64,000 nucleotides of DNA from NCBI GenBank assembly GCA_963170055.1, contig CAUJGJ010000161.1:2419475-2483474 (forward strand), written 5' to 3'. Each line of letters starts with the position of its first letter. Positions within the stretch are counted from its first letter, which is position 1. The translations under genes were made by a program, and so were the position numbers. The notes under the pieces are model-generated. The model saw only the letters and a list, made by a program, of their open reading frames with translations, did no database searches and was not told where the DNA came from. Below, piece after piece: positions 1 through 8,093 of this stretch. Source of the stretch: Halisarca cf. caerulea. Its lineage: Eukaryota; Porifera; Demospongiae; Chondrillida; Halisarcidae.

Positions 1-210
1 GCCAGTGTTACCACCAGACTCCACAGCAACAGCTAGAAACTGGTATAGACAGTCAAGATGTGAGTATTCCTTCATATTATATTTATATGCCACGTGCACT
101 GAGGCACTAGGGAACACAACCCTATGAAGCACAGCAAACAACAGATTGCGTAAATACAAAACTTCAAGAAAGTTCAAACATAATATTATATCTCAATAGC
201 TAAATCTAGT
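1..210. other. Unannotated left edge
   Basis: No coding frame, RNA gene or repeat is supported here. The sequence is ordinary AT-rich DNA leading into the direct repeats that begin near 211. Confidence 0.5.
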
Positions 211-660
211 CTGAATTTGGTTACTGACAGCGCCTTTCCCCTAGTTAGTTGCACAGGAGCAACCCTTATATCAAGTGTTGTTGTACGTACATGGAGTGCG
301 GTTCTTGCAGTCATATAGTTGCTTTGAAGTGGTATAATCAGGACAGTCCTTCTTGTGCCAAAGTGTCCAGAACAGAGGGGCTTCACTGAATTTGGTTATT
401 GACAGTGCCTTTCCCCTAGTTAGTCGCACAGGAGCAACCCTTATATATCAAATGTATAGTAGTTACTGTACGTACATGGAGTGTGGTTCTTGCTGTAATA
501 TAATTGTTTTGAAGTGGCTTTGTCACACCCACCCACATCCACACTCACACCCACCCACACACCCAGGAGAAACCCTTATATCAAGTGTATAGTAGTTACT
601 GTACGTACATGGAGTGTGGTTCTTGCAGTCATATAATTGCTTTAAATTGAAGTGGCTTTG
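211..660. repeat. Three diverged direct copies of a ~175 bp unit
   Basis: A block beginning CTGAATTTGG occurs at 211 and again at 385 (offset 174). Its inner landmark CAGGAG plus AACCCTTATAT occurs at 254, 429 and 563. All three copies share a stretch containing GTACGTACATGGAGTG, the words GGTTCTTGC and a GAAGTGG end. The third copy lacks the first ~40 bp; that part is replaced by CA/CCCA simple sequence at about 523-562. Copies 2 and 3 both run into CACACCCACCC, so the simple sequence appears to have grown at the end of the unit. The element family is not recognised. Open frames across it are not convincing as genes. Confidence 0.8.
523..562. repeat. Short CA/CCCA simple-sequence tract
   Basis: A ~40 bp run of CACACCC/CACCCA units lies at the junction of the second and third direct-repeat copies. 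It is the same composition as the larger block at 662-1063. Confidence 0.85.
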
Positions 661-661
661 T

Positions 662-838
662 CACACCCACCCACCCACCAAAACCACCCACCCACCCACC
701 CTCCACACACAACCACTCACCCCCCCACACACAACCACCCACTCACACACACAACCACCTACACACACACACGCACACACCACCAACCACCCACCCACCC
801 ACCCACACACACACACACAACCACCCACACATACACAA

Positions 839-880
<42 letters not shown>

Positions 881-1063
881 CCACCCACCCACCCACACAC
901 ACACACAACCACCCACCCCCACCCCTACAACCACCCACTCATCCAACCACCCACACACACAACCACCCACCCACCCACACACAAAAACCCACACACACAC
1001 AACCACCCACACCCACAACCACCCCCACCCACACCCACACAACCACCCCCACCCACACACACA
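662..1063. repeat. CACCCA/CA-rich low-complexity block
   Basis: About 400 bp contain almost only C and A on the + strand: interspersed ACCC, CCCA and AACCACCC words and a pure CA run near 838-880. The minus strand is correspondingly G/T-only. Long open frames in all phases (His/Thr/Pro on one strand, Gly/Val/Cys on the other) come from the composition and are not genes. Such tracts are length-variable and can adopt non-B structures. Confidence 0.95.
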
Positions 1064-1130
1064 TGCCCCCAAAAGTTGTAAAATATACAATTTTTCATGG
1101 ATTTTAAGGTAGACCACACTAATTGCATAA

Positions 1131-1553
1131 TTCTATAAATCCACACATCATTTCATCGGCTCCAAAATCCTGGCCAATAGGAAAAACCTTTCTCAGATCC
1201 CTGGCATATCCATCAAATCCCAGCTTTCGGCATGGGAGAGGAAAGTGGAAACCGTTTTGCTTAAAGAGCGTAGAATTCTGATTGATTCGGGAACTGCAGC
1301 TAATACGATAAAAATCAACATTAGAACACAATCACTCTACATTGAAAATAAACTACATGGCACGGCTGCAAGCGGCTCTTTCATTCGTTCTACTGATCAC
1401 GACTCTACTACTGAGTCAGATTCTGAGTGTGAAGGTGAACAGCCTACCCCACGTTCTCCACTTCAACAACCAAATGTCAAGCCCACTCCCACCCCCACCA
1501 CTCGAGCATCAATGACTACCCTCCGACCCATCAGGGCTGGCCTTTGGAATGCA
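1131..1553 (+). pseudogene. ORF1-like tail running into the LINE endonuclease
   Basis: One frame is open from 1131 to the TGA at 1554-1556. It begins mid-protein (there is a TAA at 1128-1130), so the 5' part of the element is missing. It contains ERRILIDSG followed by a basic, then Ser/Thr/Pro-rich low-complexity linker (about 1380-1510), and ends with GLWNA, the start of the endonuclease motif normally read N-A-R-S-L. The LKERRILIDSG region resembles the end of ORF1-like segments in CR1-type elements; this is pattern recognition, not a search result. The first in-frame GTG at 1245 has no meaning as a start. Confidence 0.6.
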
Positions 1554-2173
1554 TGAAGTCTAAACAAAAAATTTAATTTTCTTCAATTGTTAACATACAG
1601 CAAATCATTAGACATCATATCAGTGACCGAAACCTGGCTCTCAGGACATATATGACTATGAAATCCTACCATCAGATTACACTGTTTACCATCGAGACAG
1701 ACCAAGCAATGGGGGAGGAATCCCAATAGCCGTCTCGAATCGTATATCATCCCACCCGATTCTAATTCATTCGAATGTAGAAATGATTATCATTGAAATT
1801 GATCACTCAACTACTCAAAGCTGATATCTGCTGTCTATGCATCCCTCCATCTAGACCTGAATCATACATGCTGGAAGTACTACATGCCTTCAACTCCCTG
1901 CCCCGTAACACTCTACTCTTTATAAATGGTGATTTTAATTGCCCCGACATTGACTGGGATACACTTTCAGGCTCAAACCATCTCAACTCAGTCCTATGCG
2001 ACACACTATTCGAAATTAACCTAATCCAACTAGTTAGAGAGCCCACACACATTCACGGTAACATTCTGGACTTGTTAGGTACTAACCAACCAGATCAAAT
2101 ATTAGACTTATCAGTCGACAACTATACTTTCACATCCATCTCCGATCATCATCTCATCACCTACACAATCTAA
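1540..2173 (+). pseudogene. LINE apurinic-type endonuclease domain, frameshifted
   Basis: The domain nicks target DNA to prime reverse transcription. Visible landmarks in order are N-A-(stop)-S-L-N-K at 1548-1568, DIISVTETWLSG near 1612-1644 (the TETW catalytic motif), a shifted frame reading YEILPSDYTVYHRDRP then GGG near 1655-1715, and in the open frame 1793-2170 the block GDFNCPDIDW (about 1930-1960) and a closing SDHH (about 2143-2154). These match the expected order of exonuclease-endonuclease-phosphatase motifs. The frame is lost between SGH and YDYE and again near 1800-1830. The TAA at 2171-2173 is followed in the same frame by more recognisable coding sequence, so it is a point mutation rather than the natural end. 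Confidence 0.85.
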
Positions 2174-2734
2174 CTCAAACCAGAGCAACATCAAAAGAAA
2201 CACACAACTCGTCCTCAACCTGTACTCCTCCACTCCAAAGCAGACTTTAAAAGTATTTCAAACTATATAGATCAACAAAACCTCCCCAACCAAATAAGAC
2301 AACATATTGAAGATGCTTGGATCACCTTCCAAAACTCACTAATCACAGCCTGTAATCTCTACACCCCAGCAATAAGACCAGCTACATGCAAATCCCAAAA
2401 AAAACTAGACTATCCAAACTAACCTGCATGGTAACTAAACTCAAACATTCCATCCACTCGGCCAAGTTATCCTATGAAACCAACCTAGCACGCTCTAATA
2501 ACCCTCATTCAAAGAAACTACTTTACAGTTACCTAAAAGACTTATCAAAACACACTACAACACCGCAGATCATCCTCCATGATGACACCCCAATCAGCTG
2601 TCCCACTTCCAAAGCCCAAGTCTTTAACAATTACTTCAATTACGTATTCAACAGAAGTAACTACACTCTACTCAGTATGGAAGACCTTCCATCCCCTCCC
2701 TCAAATCAAATCAGTTTAATATATAAATACTAAC

Positions 2735-3620
2735 CAGACAGAAATCTGCACAACCCTCCTAAACATCAATGCTAGCAAAGCCATGGGTAACAATGGAATC
2801 AGCCTCCACACTTTGAAAAACTGTGCATACTCATTAGCCCCAGCTCTAACCATCTTATTCAACAAATGTTTCGAACAAAGCACCTTACCTCATGACTGGA
2901 AGATACACAGAATTCACCCCATCTTCAAGCACAACAACTCCATAGTCTCCAATTACAGACCAATCTCCATTTTAAGTGTGATCTCAAAAACCTTTGAACT
3001 AATTGTCAATCAATCATCACTCCTGCCCAATATGGATTCCTTAGAAATCGGTCTTGCCTTACACAACTACTGACTTCCTATGCAAGAATTATGCAGGCCA
3101 TAGAAGATAAACATTCATGTGACACCATCTACCTCAATTTCAGCAAAGCATTTGACAGCTTTCTACACAATGAGTTCCTACTCAAATTATGGACAATTGG
3201 AGTCACAGGACCACTCTGGTTACTAATTCATAACTATCTCCAAGACAGACAGCATTTTGTCTCAATAGATGGGGCAAAATCCAGCCTTCTACCTGTAATC
3301 TCCAGAGTTCCTCAAGGGGGAGTGCTCGGTCCACTGCTGTTTCTTATTTATGTAAATGATCTTCCATCTGTAGTAAACCCTCATCAATTTACCTATTTGC
3401 CGATGACTTGAAACTCCTTCAATCAATCACCTCTCAAGATAACATCGATCTTCAATCCGACATAGATGCAGTAATAGCATGGTGCAAAAAATGGAAGTTA
3501 ACCTCAAATCCCCACAAATGTTCCCTCATACAATTCAACTTATCTAACACACCTGGTAATCCCTCCACTTACACTATAGACGAACACTCCTATATCCCAC
3601 TAGTATCACAGTAGAGACCT
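2735..3620 (+). pseudogene. LINE reverse transcriptase domain, frameshifted
   Basis: Motifs follow the usual RT order. KAMGNNGIS is near 2779-2805. WKIHRIHPIFK and NYRPISILSVISK follow at about 2900-2990. QYGFLRNRSCLTQLL is near 3030-3070, in the frame that continues into DTIYLNFSKAFDS at about 3120-3160 (catalytic motif A, with Asn where Asp is usual). PQGGVLGPLLFLIYVNDLP is near 3310-3368. The catalytic FADD box at 3396-3407 sits after a frameshift between about 3370 and 3395. The thumb-like region continues with WCKKWKLTSNP. The A-motif Asn and the frameshifts argue against activity. Similarity continues past 3620 through RDLGV, a W-R-P block near 3798 and VQRRATKFL to LWNSLP. Confidence 0.88.
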
Positions 3621-4610
3621 TGGAGTCACTGCCGATAGTACCCTCCAGTGGAAAAACCACCTCTTAGATGTCTGCAAACATGCATACCAATCTCTGTACT
3701 TCATTAAACGTCATACATCATCTTCAACCTGCAAAGCACTTAAAAGAGCCCTTTACCTAACACTCGTTTGAACTAAATTATCATACTGTTTACCACCGTG
3801 GAGACCACGCCATACCCAATATATCACCAAGTTAGAGCAGGTCCAAAGGCGTGCCACCAAATTCTTAGTAGATGACCCGAGTTTGAATTACAAGGAAAGA
3901 CTTATCAAGCTACACATTCTGCCACTGATGTACTATTTCGAACTACAGGACGTACTTTTTCTTATAAAAAGCATCAAATTCCCCTCAGACAACTTCAACA
4001 TATTCAATTATATTTCATTCTCACAATCAAATATCCAATCAGCACCAGCCAGCAAACTACTACACACTTACACCAGATCATCAACTACCAGACATTCTTA
4101 CTTCAATCGAATCACTTGACTATGGAATTCCCTGCCTCAAATCAACCTTAACAATACCTTCGATCCCATCAGGAGACAAATATCAGAGTATATCTATGGT
4201 CACAATTCAACAGCAAATTCAACCCCGATGATCCCTGCTCGGTCCATACCATATGTCCCTATTCTAACTGTTGTCTATTAAATACTGTACAGTAGAATCT
4301 AATTTACCAGCTAAGTTTGCTCACTATATCACTATATGTACAGTACTTTCATTGTATTTATGAGAGCTCACACTTTGCATTTTATTACATACTATTTATA
4401 AATTCCCTTTTCCGACATCACAATTACCCCCACCACGGATAAAATCACGTCACATTAAAAATAGCTTTCAGACATACATATTTTGTGCCTTTATTTCCCT
4501 TTAACTTCATCCCAGTTTCATCCTATTACACACCACCTTCCCAATCAATTTTACTTTCATTACTGGCTACACCACCAGTTGGTGCTTAGTCCTTCAGTCA
4601 CAATGTAACT

Positions 4611-4640
4611 GTAAAGCTTAATAATAATAAATAATTCAAT
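4611..4640 (+). repeat. TAA-rich 3' tail of the LINE
   Basis: TAATAATAATAAATAA follows AAGCT at about 4616-4634. Short tandem 3' tails in place of poly(A) are characteristic of CR1/L2-type LINEs, and the position fits the end of the element. It lies ~250 bp beyond the stop codon of the convergent LDLa/EGF gene. Confidence 0.6.
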
Positions 4641-4880
4641 ACATAATCAAAAAGAATTGACGCTAATATGCATCACAATGGCTGCGTACATCAAACTCTG
4701 CATTCCACCACCACTCTTTGTGAGTGCATTTTTTTACCACCCAATATCCAAAACAACTTCTTATTTGAAATCACACAATACATGAAAGGATAATTTAGGA
4801 TTGAAAAATAATATCCAGCTATCATCAAAGGAGTTAAGTAATAGGAATTACTTAATGGACAGTCTCATATGCCATGTTTG
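4641..4880. other. 3' flank of the LDLa/EGF gene
   Basis: This lies between the LINE tail and the stop codon of the minus-strand gene and probably holds that gene's 3' UTR. No canonical AATAAA was seen on the minus strand. A variant AATAAG (plus-strand CTTATT at 4760-4765) is the nearest candidate poly(A) signal and is weak. No ORF or RNA gene was seen. Confidence 0.4.
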
Positions 4881-5844
4881 TCAATTTTTGGAATCATATT
4901 CACATTTATCTCCATAGTGCCCATCAATACAACCACAGACATTAGGTTTCACACAGAATCCAAACTTTCCACAATCTTTGTCACATAAGGCTACATATGA
5001 GAAAGCAATAGTATGTGACACACATTGTATATCATTAGAAATAAGTACTCAGTGGTCATCAAACCTTGTTCGCAAAACCTTCCAGTATATCCTGGTGGAC
5101 AACGGCAGGCATTGGGCAAATCACAGGTTCCACCATTTTCACACAAACCATTACATATAGCTGCAGAAGAACAGATAACCATTAACATGTGAATTACTAT
5201 ATCCAAGCATACCCATCAACTAACCTGTTTCACACTTGTTACCAGTATAACCTTTCTTACAAACACATTTCTTGTAAAACACAGGAAAGCCATTGTAACA
5301 TATTGTTTCGTTGTTTCCTAGTTGGAAGTTATGTAAAAAATGAGCACAAAATTTAAGGCTTGGCACGGCTTATGTTCTTTGCCCTTACCAGGACATATCA
5401 TGGACAATTCATCAACCATGTTGTTACAATCGAATGTACCATCACACATTTTTTCTGGAGGAATTGCCTTCTTCACTCCATCTTTGGCTGCATTACAAAG
5501 CACTAAGAACTCGGAAGAATCTACAGAAGAAACATTAAAAGGTACAACACGTCGGTATCGATCCAGGTCCGCGATATTATTTGTACATTGAAAGGTACTT
5601 AATACTCATACTGAACGTATGAATGCCTAACCGGTGTACCTTTGCTCAGGATACATTGCTGGAACGGAAAGTTCTCCCATTTGTCACATATAGCAGAAGC
5701 AATACAGAGATCTTTGCGATCGATACACTTCTCGTTGTATGGACACTGGAGCTTTTCCTCAGAGCACTTCAAATCGCCTTTCGACAGAACTGAAGTGGTG
5801 GCACCCGCGAAATACAGCAAGATGATGTTCGTCACAAATGCCAT
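4881..5844 (-). CDS. Secreted LDLa/EGF-repeat protein, five exons, 211 aa
   Basis: Coding exons on the minus strand are 5844-5640, 5520-5389, 5317-5225, 5160-5065 and 4990-4881 (stop TGA 4883-4881). Introns are 119, 71, 64 and 74 bp, all GT-AG, all phase 1, with pyrimidine tracts before at least the exon 2, 4 and 5 acceptors. The 636 nt join gives one uninterrupted frame. Residues 1-21 are a signal peptide ([18 protein letters not shown] start). 27-64 are an LDLa-like module (Cys 27, 34, 40, 47, 53, 64). 77-111 are a second LDLa-like module with CDGTFDC and VDE. 119-141 are a four-cysteine EGF remnant. 146-173 and 178-205 are complete six-cysteine EGF modules. Each internal exon is one symmetrical 1-1 module, the classic arrangement for exon shuffling. 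The first ATG after upstream stops was taken as start. No transmembrane segment follows, so it should be extracellular. A ligand or adhesion role is possible; function is not assigned. Confidence 0.88.
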
Positions 5845-6052
5845 TATTTCCTTCAATTCACAACAATCAGTGAATTTGTCTGTAGCCGCGTGGATGGTGT
5901 TACACTTCACCTGCTGTCAGTACGACTGCTTTTAGCCATTCTAACAATCTACGTCACCTAACAACAAAATATTCGGTTGTCAAAGCAAATAATAACCTAC
6001 TTCTATCGGAGAAAAATCCTCCAATCAAAAGATCTGACGAAATATGTATAGG
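5845..6052 (-). promoter_or_regulatory. Presumed 5' UTR/promoter region of the LDLa/EGF gene
   Basis: This is the ~200 bp between the start codon and the long hairpin upstream. There is no clear TATA box at a convincing distance. A TGACGTA word on the minus strand (5956-5950) resembles half a CRE/ATF site; one such match can occur by chance. An in-frame open stretch runs from 5910 to the ATG but has no ATG of its own. Confidence 0.3.
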
Positions 6053-6145
6053 TTATACAATGGGAACGGGAGGTTTAGCGATTTACACACCTGGGGGCGG
6101 AGCCCGAAGGTGTGAATCGCTAAACCTTCCGTTCCCATTGTATAA
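6053..6145. repeat. Long hairpin, ~40 bp arms, GCGGAGC tip
   Basis: The left arm 6053-6092 and right arm 6108-6145 are reverse complements apart from one mismatch and a 2 nt gap. The 15 nt between them fold further: a 2x2 internal loop, then GGGC (6095-6098), a GGA triloop and GCCC (6102-6105). The fold lies about 210 bp upstream of the LDLa/EGF start codon. It is probably a fold-back or MITE-type element, or a cruciform-forming element. No transposase or target-site duplication was identified. Confidence 0.9.
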
Positions 6146-6166
6146 CTATCTTGTACCATGATGCTG

Positions 6167-6195
6167 GACATCCGAAGGCGTAGCCTGAGGATGTC
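6167..6195. repeat. Second hairpin with the same architecture, GCGTAGC tip
   Basis: GACATCC (6167-6173) pairs with GGATGTC (6189-6195). The 15 nt between give GA opposite GA, then AGGC (6176-6179), a GTA triloop and GCCT (6183-6186). This repeats the plan of the larger hairpin 22 bp away with a different outer stem, so the conserved part is the tip. Confidence 0.75.
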
Positions 6196-6238
6196 GTAAC
6201 CATTTATTTTCCACCTATTTCTACTGCGTTGCGAATAG

Positions 6239-6662
6239 GGAGATGGCTGATCCTTTCCTATCTGAATTATTTTGCGATTACCTTCAATCCTAGTCCATTC
6301 CTTAACTAATAGGACCGCTTACGACCAGCCAACGATTAGCTAATATGACCGCCTACAGCCGAGCCCTACAGTTCATTGACCAGAATGCCTCTATCCCGTC
6401 ATTCGCTGATGATCGAAATGCTTCCGTCCACCCGTTTACTGATCCGAACGCCTTTAGCCAACTGTCTGCCGATCTGATCGCCTCCATCCAGCCATACTGT
6501 GACGAACGCCTCCATCCAACCGTCTGCTCATGCGAACTCCTAACTGGTGGTTGAGTGGATGTGTTCAGGTCGCAAGCAGCTGTATCAGCTAAGGGACGGA
6601 CCAAAAACTCATCTGGCTTGAAGGTAATCGCCAATTCTGATAGGAAAGGATCAGTCATCTCC
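6239..6662. repeat. Element bounded by ~50 bp imperfect inverted repeats
   Basis: The left arm 6239-6290 and right arm 6612-6662 are inverted copies sharing GGAGATG, CTGATCCTTTCCTATC and GCGATTACCTTCAA, with a few mismatches and a short gap. The ~320 bp interior contains the 30 bp minisatellite at 6378-6530. Both arms read ATG-x-CT-GATCCTTTCC outward to inward, giving the peptide start M(A/T)DPFLSEL on opposite strands, so the arms may be inverted copies of a gene fragment. The arrangement suits a non-autonomous DNA transposon, but no target-site duplication was confirmed. Confidence 0.65.
6378..6530. repeat. Degenerate 30 bp minisatellite, about five units
   Basis: Units begin GA(C/T) at 6378 (33 bp), 6411, 6441, 6471 and 6501 and share a GA-AA/AT/AC-GCCTCC/TT core. 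Because 30 is a multiple of three, both strands stay open: plus reads D-x-x-A-S-(I/V/F) decapeptides, minus reads W-(M/L/T)-(E/K)-A-(I/F)-(R/G)-S decapeptides. The minus frame is open from 6736 to 6353 (127 codons) without a recognisable domain. It could be a coding exon fragment; a noncoding minisatellite is equally possible. Confidence 0.65.
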
Positions 6663-6899
6663 GTCCACATTGTGGTAGAACAATAAAAAAAGGCGGAAAA
6701 ATGAACTGTGCTAGCTGAAAGGAATATACACCTCATGAATTCTTAATGAGGTGGATTAGTGAATTATACACCCAGCCACATCAAAGGATACACCCACGCA
6801 TCATGGTACAATGCAGCTTAGACTCTACCGTGCCACTGTGGTCTTGCACCTCAGTAGTGTACCATAGATAGACCGCGTCGGGGCAATTATAATTCATTT

Positions 6900-7580
6900 T
6901 AGGAATGCCTGAAGGCCACCTCTCTTTCATTCTTAGAGCCAGCTGCGATCTGTTTGCCCAGCCCGTCCTCCCTAGCACGCTGGGGCTACTTGCCAAATAT
7001 AGGAAATGCCCGCTATGCAGCTACCCACACTGCAATGCTCAGCATATCCTATATAATTAGCTGCTGTGCTGTCAGCTTGTCCAAGGGTCGGTACACGTAT
7101 TGCCATGACCTAGTGCTAGCTGAGCTCATTTCCTTTCTTCAGGAGTTTATCCCATCTGCCAAATCTTTGCAGACTTGCCAAACCACCCTCCACTGTCCCT
7201 CCATCTGTTATCAGCACCTCATCTAGACCCGACATCTTTATCATCCAAGACAAGCTAACCACCATTCTGGAACTCACAGTGCCATGGAACTCTTCATCCA
7301 GTATTGAAAATGCAAGAGTCGGGAAGCAGACCAAGGCCAGCTACCAATTCCTTGCATCATGCAGATCTACATGCAAAGGGATTCAATGTGAATCTCCTCA
7401 CCATTGAGATTGGTTGTCTGGGCCACTACACCAACGATGCCTACTCGGCACTTAAGTCAGCTGCACCCTCCTCATCATCCAAAGACAGACGAGCTGTACT
7501 TCAACAAGCTGCAAAAGCCACCTTTGCTGGCAGCCAAGCCATCTTTAAGACTCTATCTGTCAACCAATGGTGTATATAAC
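6900..7580 (+). pseudogene. C-terminus of an R2/NeSL-type retroelement (zinc region plus restriction-like endonuclease)
   Basis: Protein similarity is visible across at least three frames. LPSPSSLARWG sits at about 6952-6984. A zinc-type region CPLCSYPHCNAQHIL is at 7007-7051. SLSKGRYTYCHDLVLAEL is near 7072-7125. RPDIFIIQDKLTTILE then LTVPW is at 7225-7287. A shifted frame reads GFNVNLLTIEIGCLG near 7381-7425 and ends at TAA near 7579. RPD followed by exactly 12 residues and Glu fits the R/KPD-x12-14-D/E catalytic signature of the restriction-like endonuclease in R2, NeSL, R4 and related elements, and the Cys/His region just upstream fits their CCHC motif. Frameshifts and stops show it is dead. 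The RT domain is not present upstream, so this is a 5'-truncated copy or a remnant. Confidence 0.7.
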
Positions 7581-7815
7581 CGCTTCCTCCATATCTTTAT
7601 AATTAATTAGTGTACTCTTATCTGCTCAGTAGTATATTATGTTCGTAGTTTCTCTCTCACATATTTCTTAATAATATCACTCTACATGCATTAATGTGAG
7701 TTTTTGCCTTGCCAGGGTCTGTGTACAGCCTTCACCTGTATTCTCCCCTGAGTCCTAGGCTCTCTTTTGTATCACACCATTATTACATGATCTATAATTC
7801 AATGATGTGGTTCCT
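7581..7815. other. Noncoding stretch after the retroelement remnant
   Basis: AT-rich sequence without a recognisable gene or repeat; it may include the 3' UTR of the upstream retroelement. Confidence 0.4.
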
Positions 7816-7817
7816 CC

Positions 7818-7848
<31 letters not shown>

Positions 7849-7852
7849 ACAC
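7816..7852. repeat. Poly-C (19) followed by (AC)9 microsatellite
   Basis: Nineteen consecutive C residues (7816-7834) run directly into nine AC units (7835-7852). Its length is likely to vary between individuals and between sequencing reads. Confidence 0.97.
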
Positions 7853-8093
7853 CATAATATTTTAGCCACCCAATGTGTACGAAATATTGAAGGGCACATG
7901 CAGAGCCCTGAAAGTTGACTTGAAGGTAGAGTATAGGAAGGATTGATTAGAATAATAATATGTAGAAATCAGATCGCAGAGGATTCTTTTTCATGGATTG
8001 CAGGTCACCAAAACTTAGCGGCTGAAACAATTTTGAATTTGAATTGATAAAAAATCACGTGACTAATTTGCCAATCACCATGTGGTGAGTTCA
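7853..8093. other. Noncoding stretch before the fold-back element
   Basis: AT-rich intergenic sequence; no gene, RNA or repeat could be supported. Confidence 0.4.

Larger units (their letters stand above)
1131..4632 (+). mobile_element. 5'-truncated, decayed CR1/L2-like non-LTR retrotransposon
   Basis: A LINE copy lies in sense orientation. In order it holds an ORF1-like tail (about 1131-1500), an apurinic-type endonuclease (about 1540-2165), a linker (2174-2720), a reverse transcriptase (about 2735-3620) and a C-terminal region with the CR1/L2-style LWNSLP motif near 4120. Several frameshifts (near 1650-1800, 2400, 2725, 3030, 3385 and 3600) and stops break the frame, so it is dead. Three stops are TGA where related elements have arginine, which fits CGA to TGA decay at methylated CpG. 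The 3' end at 4619-4632 is a TAA-rich tail typical of the group. The left edge is set by the last recognisable coding similarity; the true junction may lie between 1064 and 1131. No target-site duplication could be confirmed. Clade assignment is from motif style only. Confidence 0.9.

Noticed and set aside
186..592. Short frames over the 175 bp direct repeats
   Set aside because: They cross the repeat units and simple sequence, differ between copies by frame and show no motif.
614..1117. Long open frames rich in His/Thr/Pro (plus) or Gly/Val/Cys (minus)
   Set aside because: They are translations of a CA/CCCA simple-sequence block, open in several frames at once, with no non-repetitive part.
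1807..2052. Minus-strand frame within the LINE endonuclease
   Set aside because: It is antisense to clearly recognisable endonuclease motifs on the plus strand.
4641..4880. A canonical poly(A) signal for the LDLa/EGF gene
   Set aside because: No AATAAA was found on the minus strand; only a weak AATAAG variant is present.
5845..5910. An upstream start for the LDLa/EGF protein at 5910
   Set aside because: It would need a GTG start; the ATG at 5844 is followed directly by a good signal peptide.
5340..5935. Plus-strand frames opposite the LDLa/EGF exons
   Set aside because: The minus strand has a complete spliced frame with domain motifs; the plus frames ignore the splice sites and show no motif.
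6781..6996. Minus-strand 71-codon frame
   Set aside because: It is opposite the recognisable plus-strand retroelement C-terminus.
7709..7918. 69-codon frame spanning the poly-C/AC tract
   Set aside because: It depends on reading through a 19-base poly-C run into AC repeats and has no domain features.
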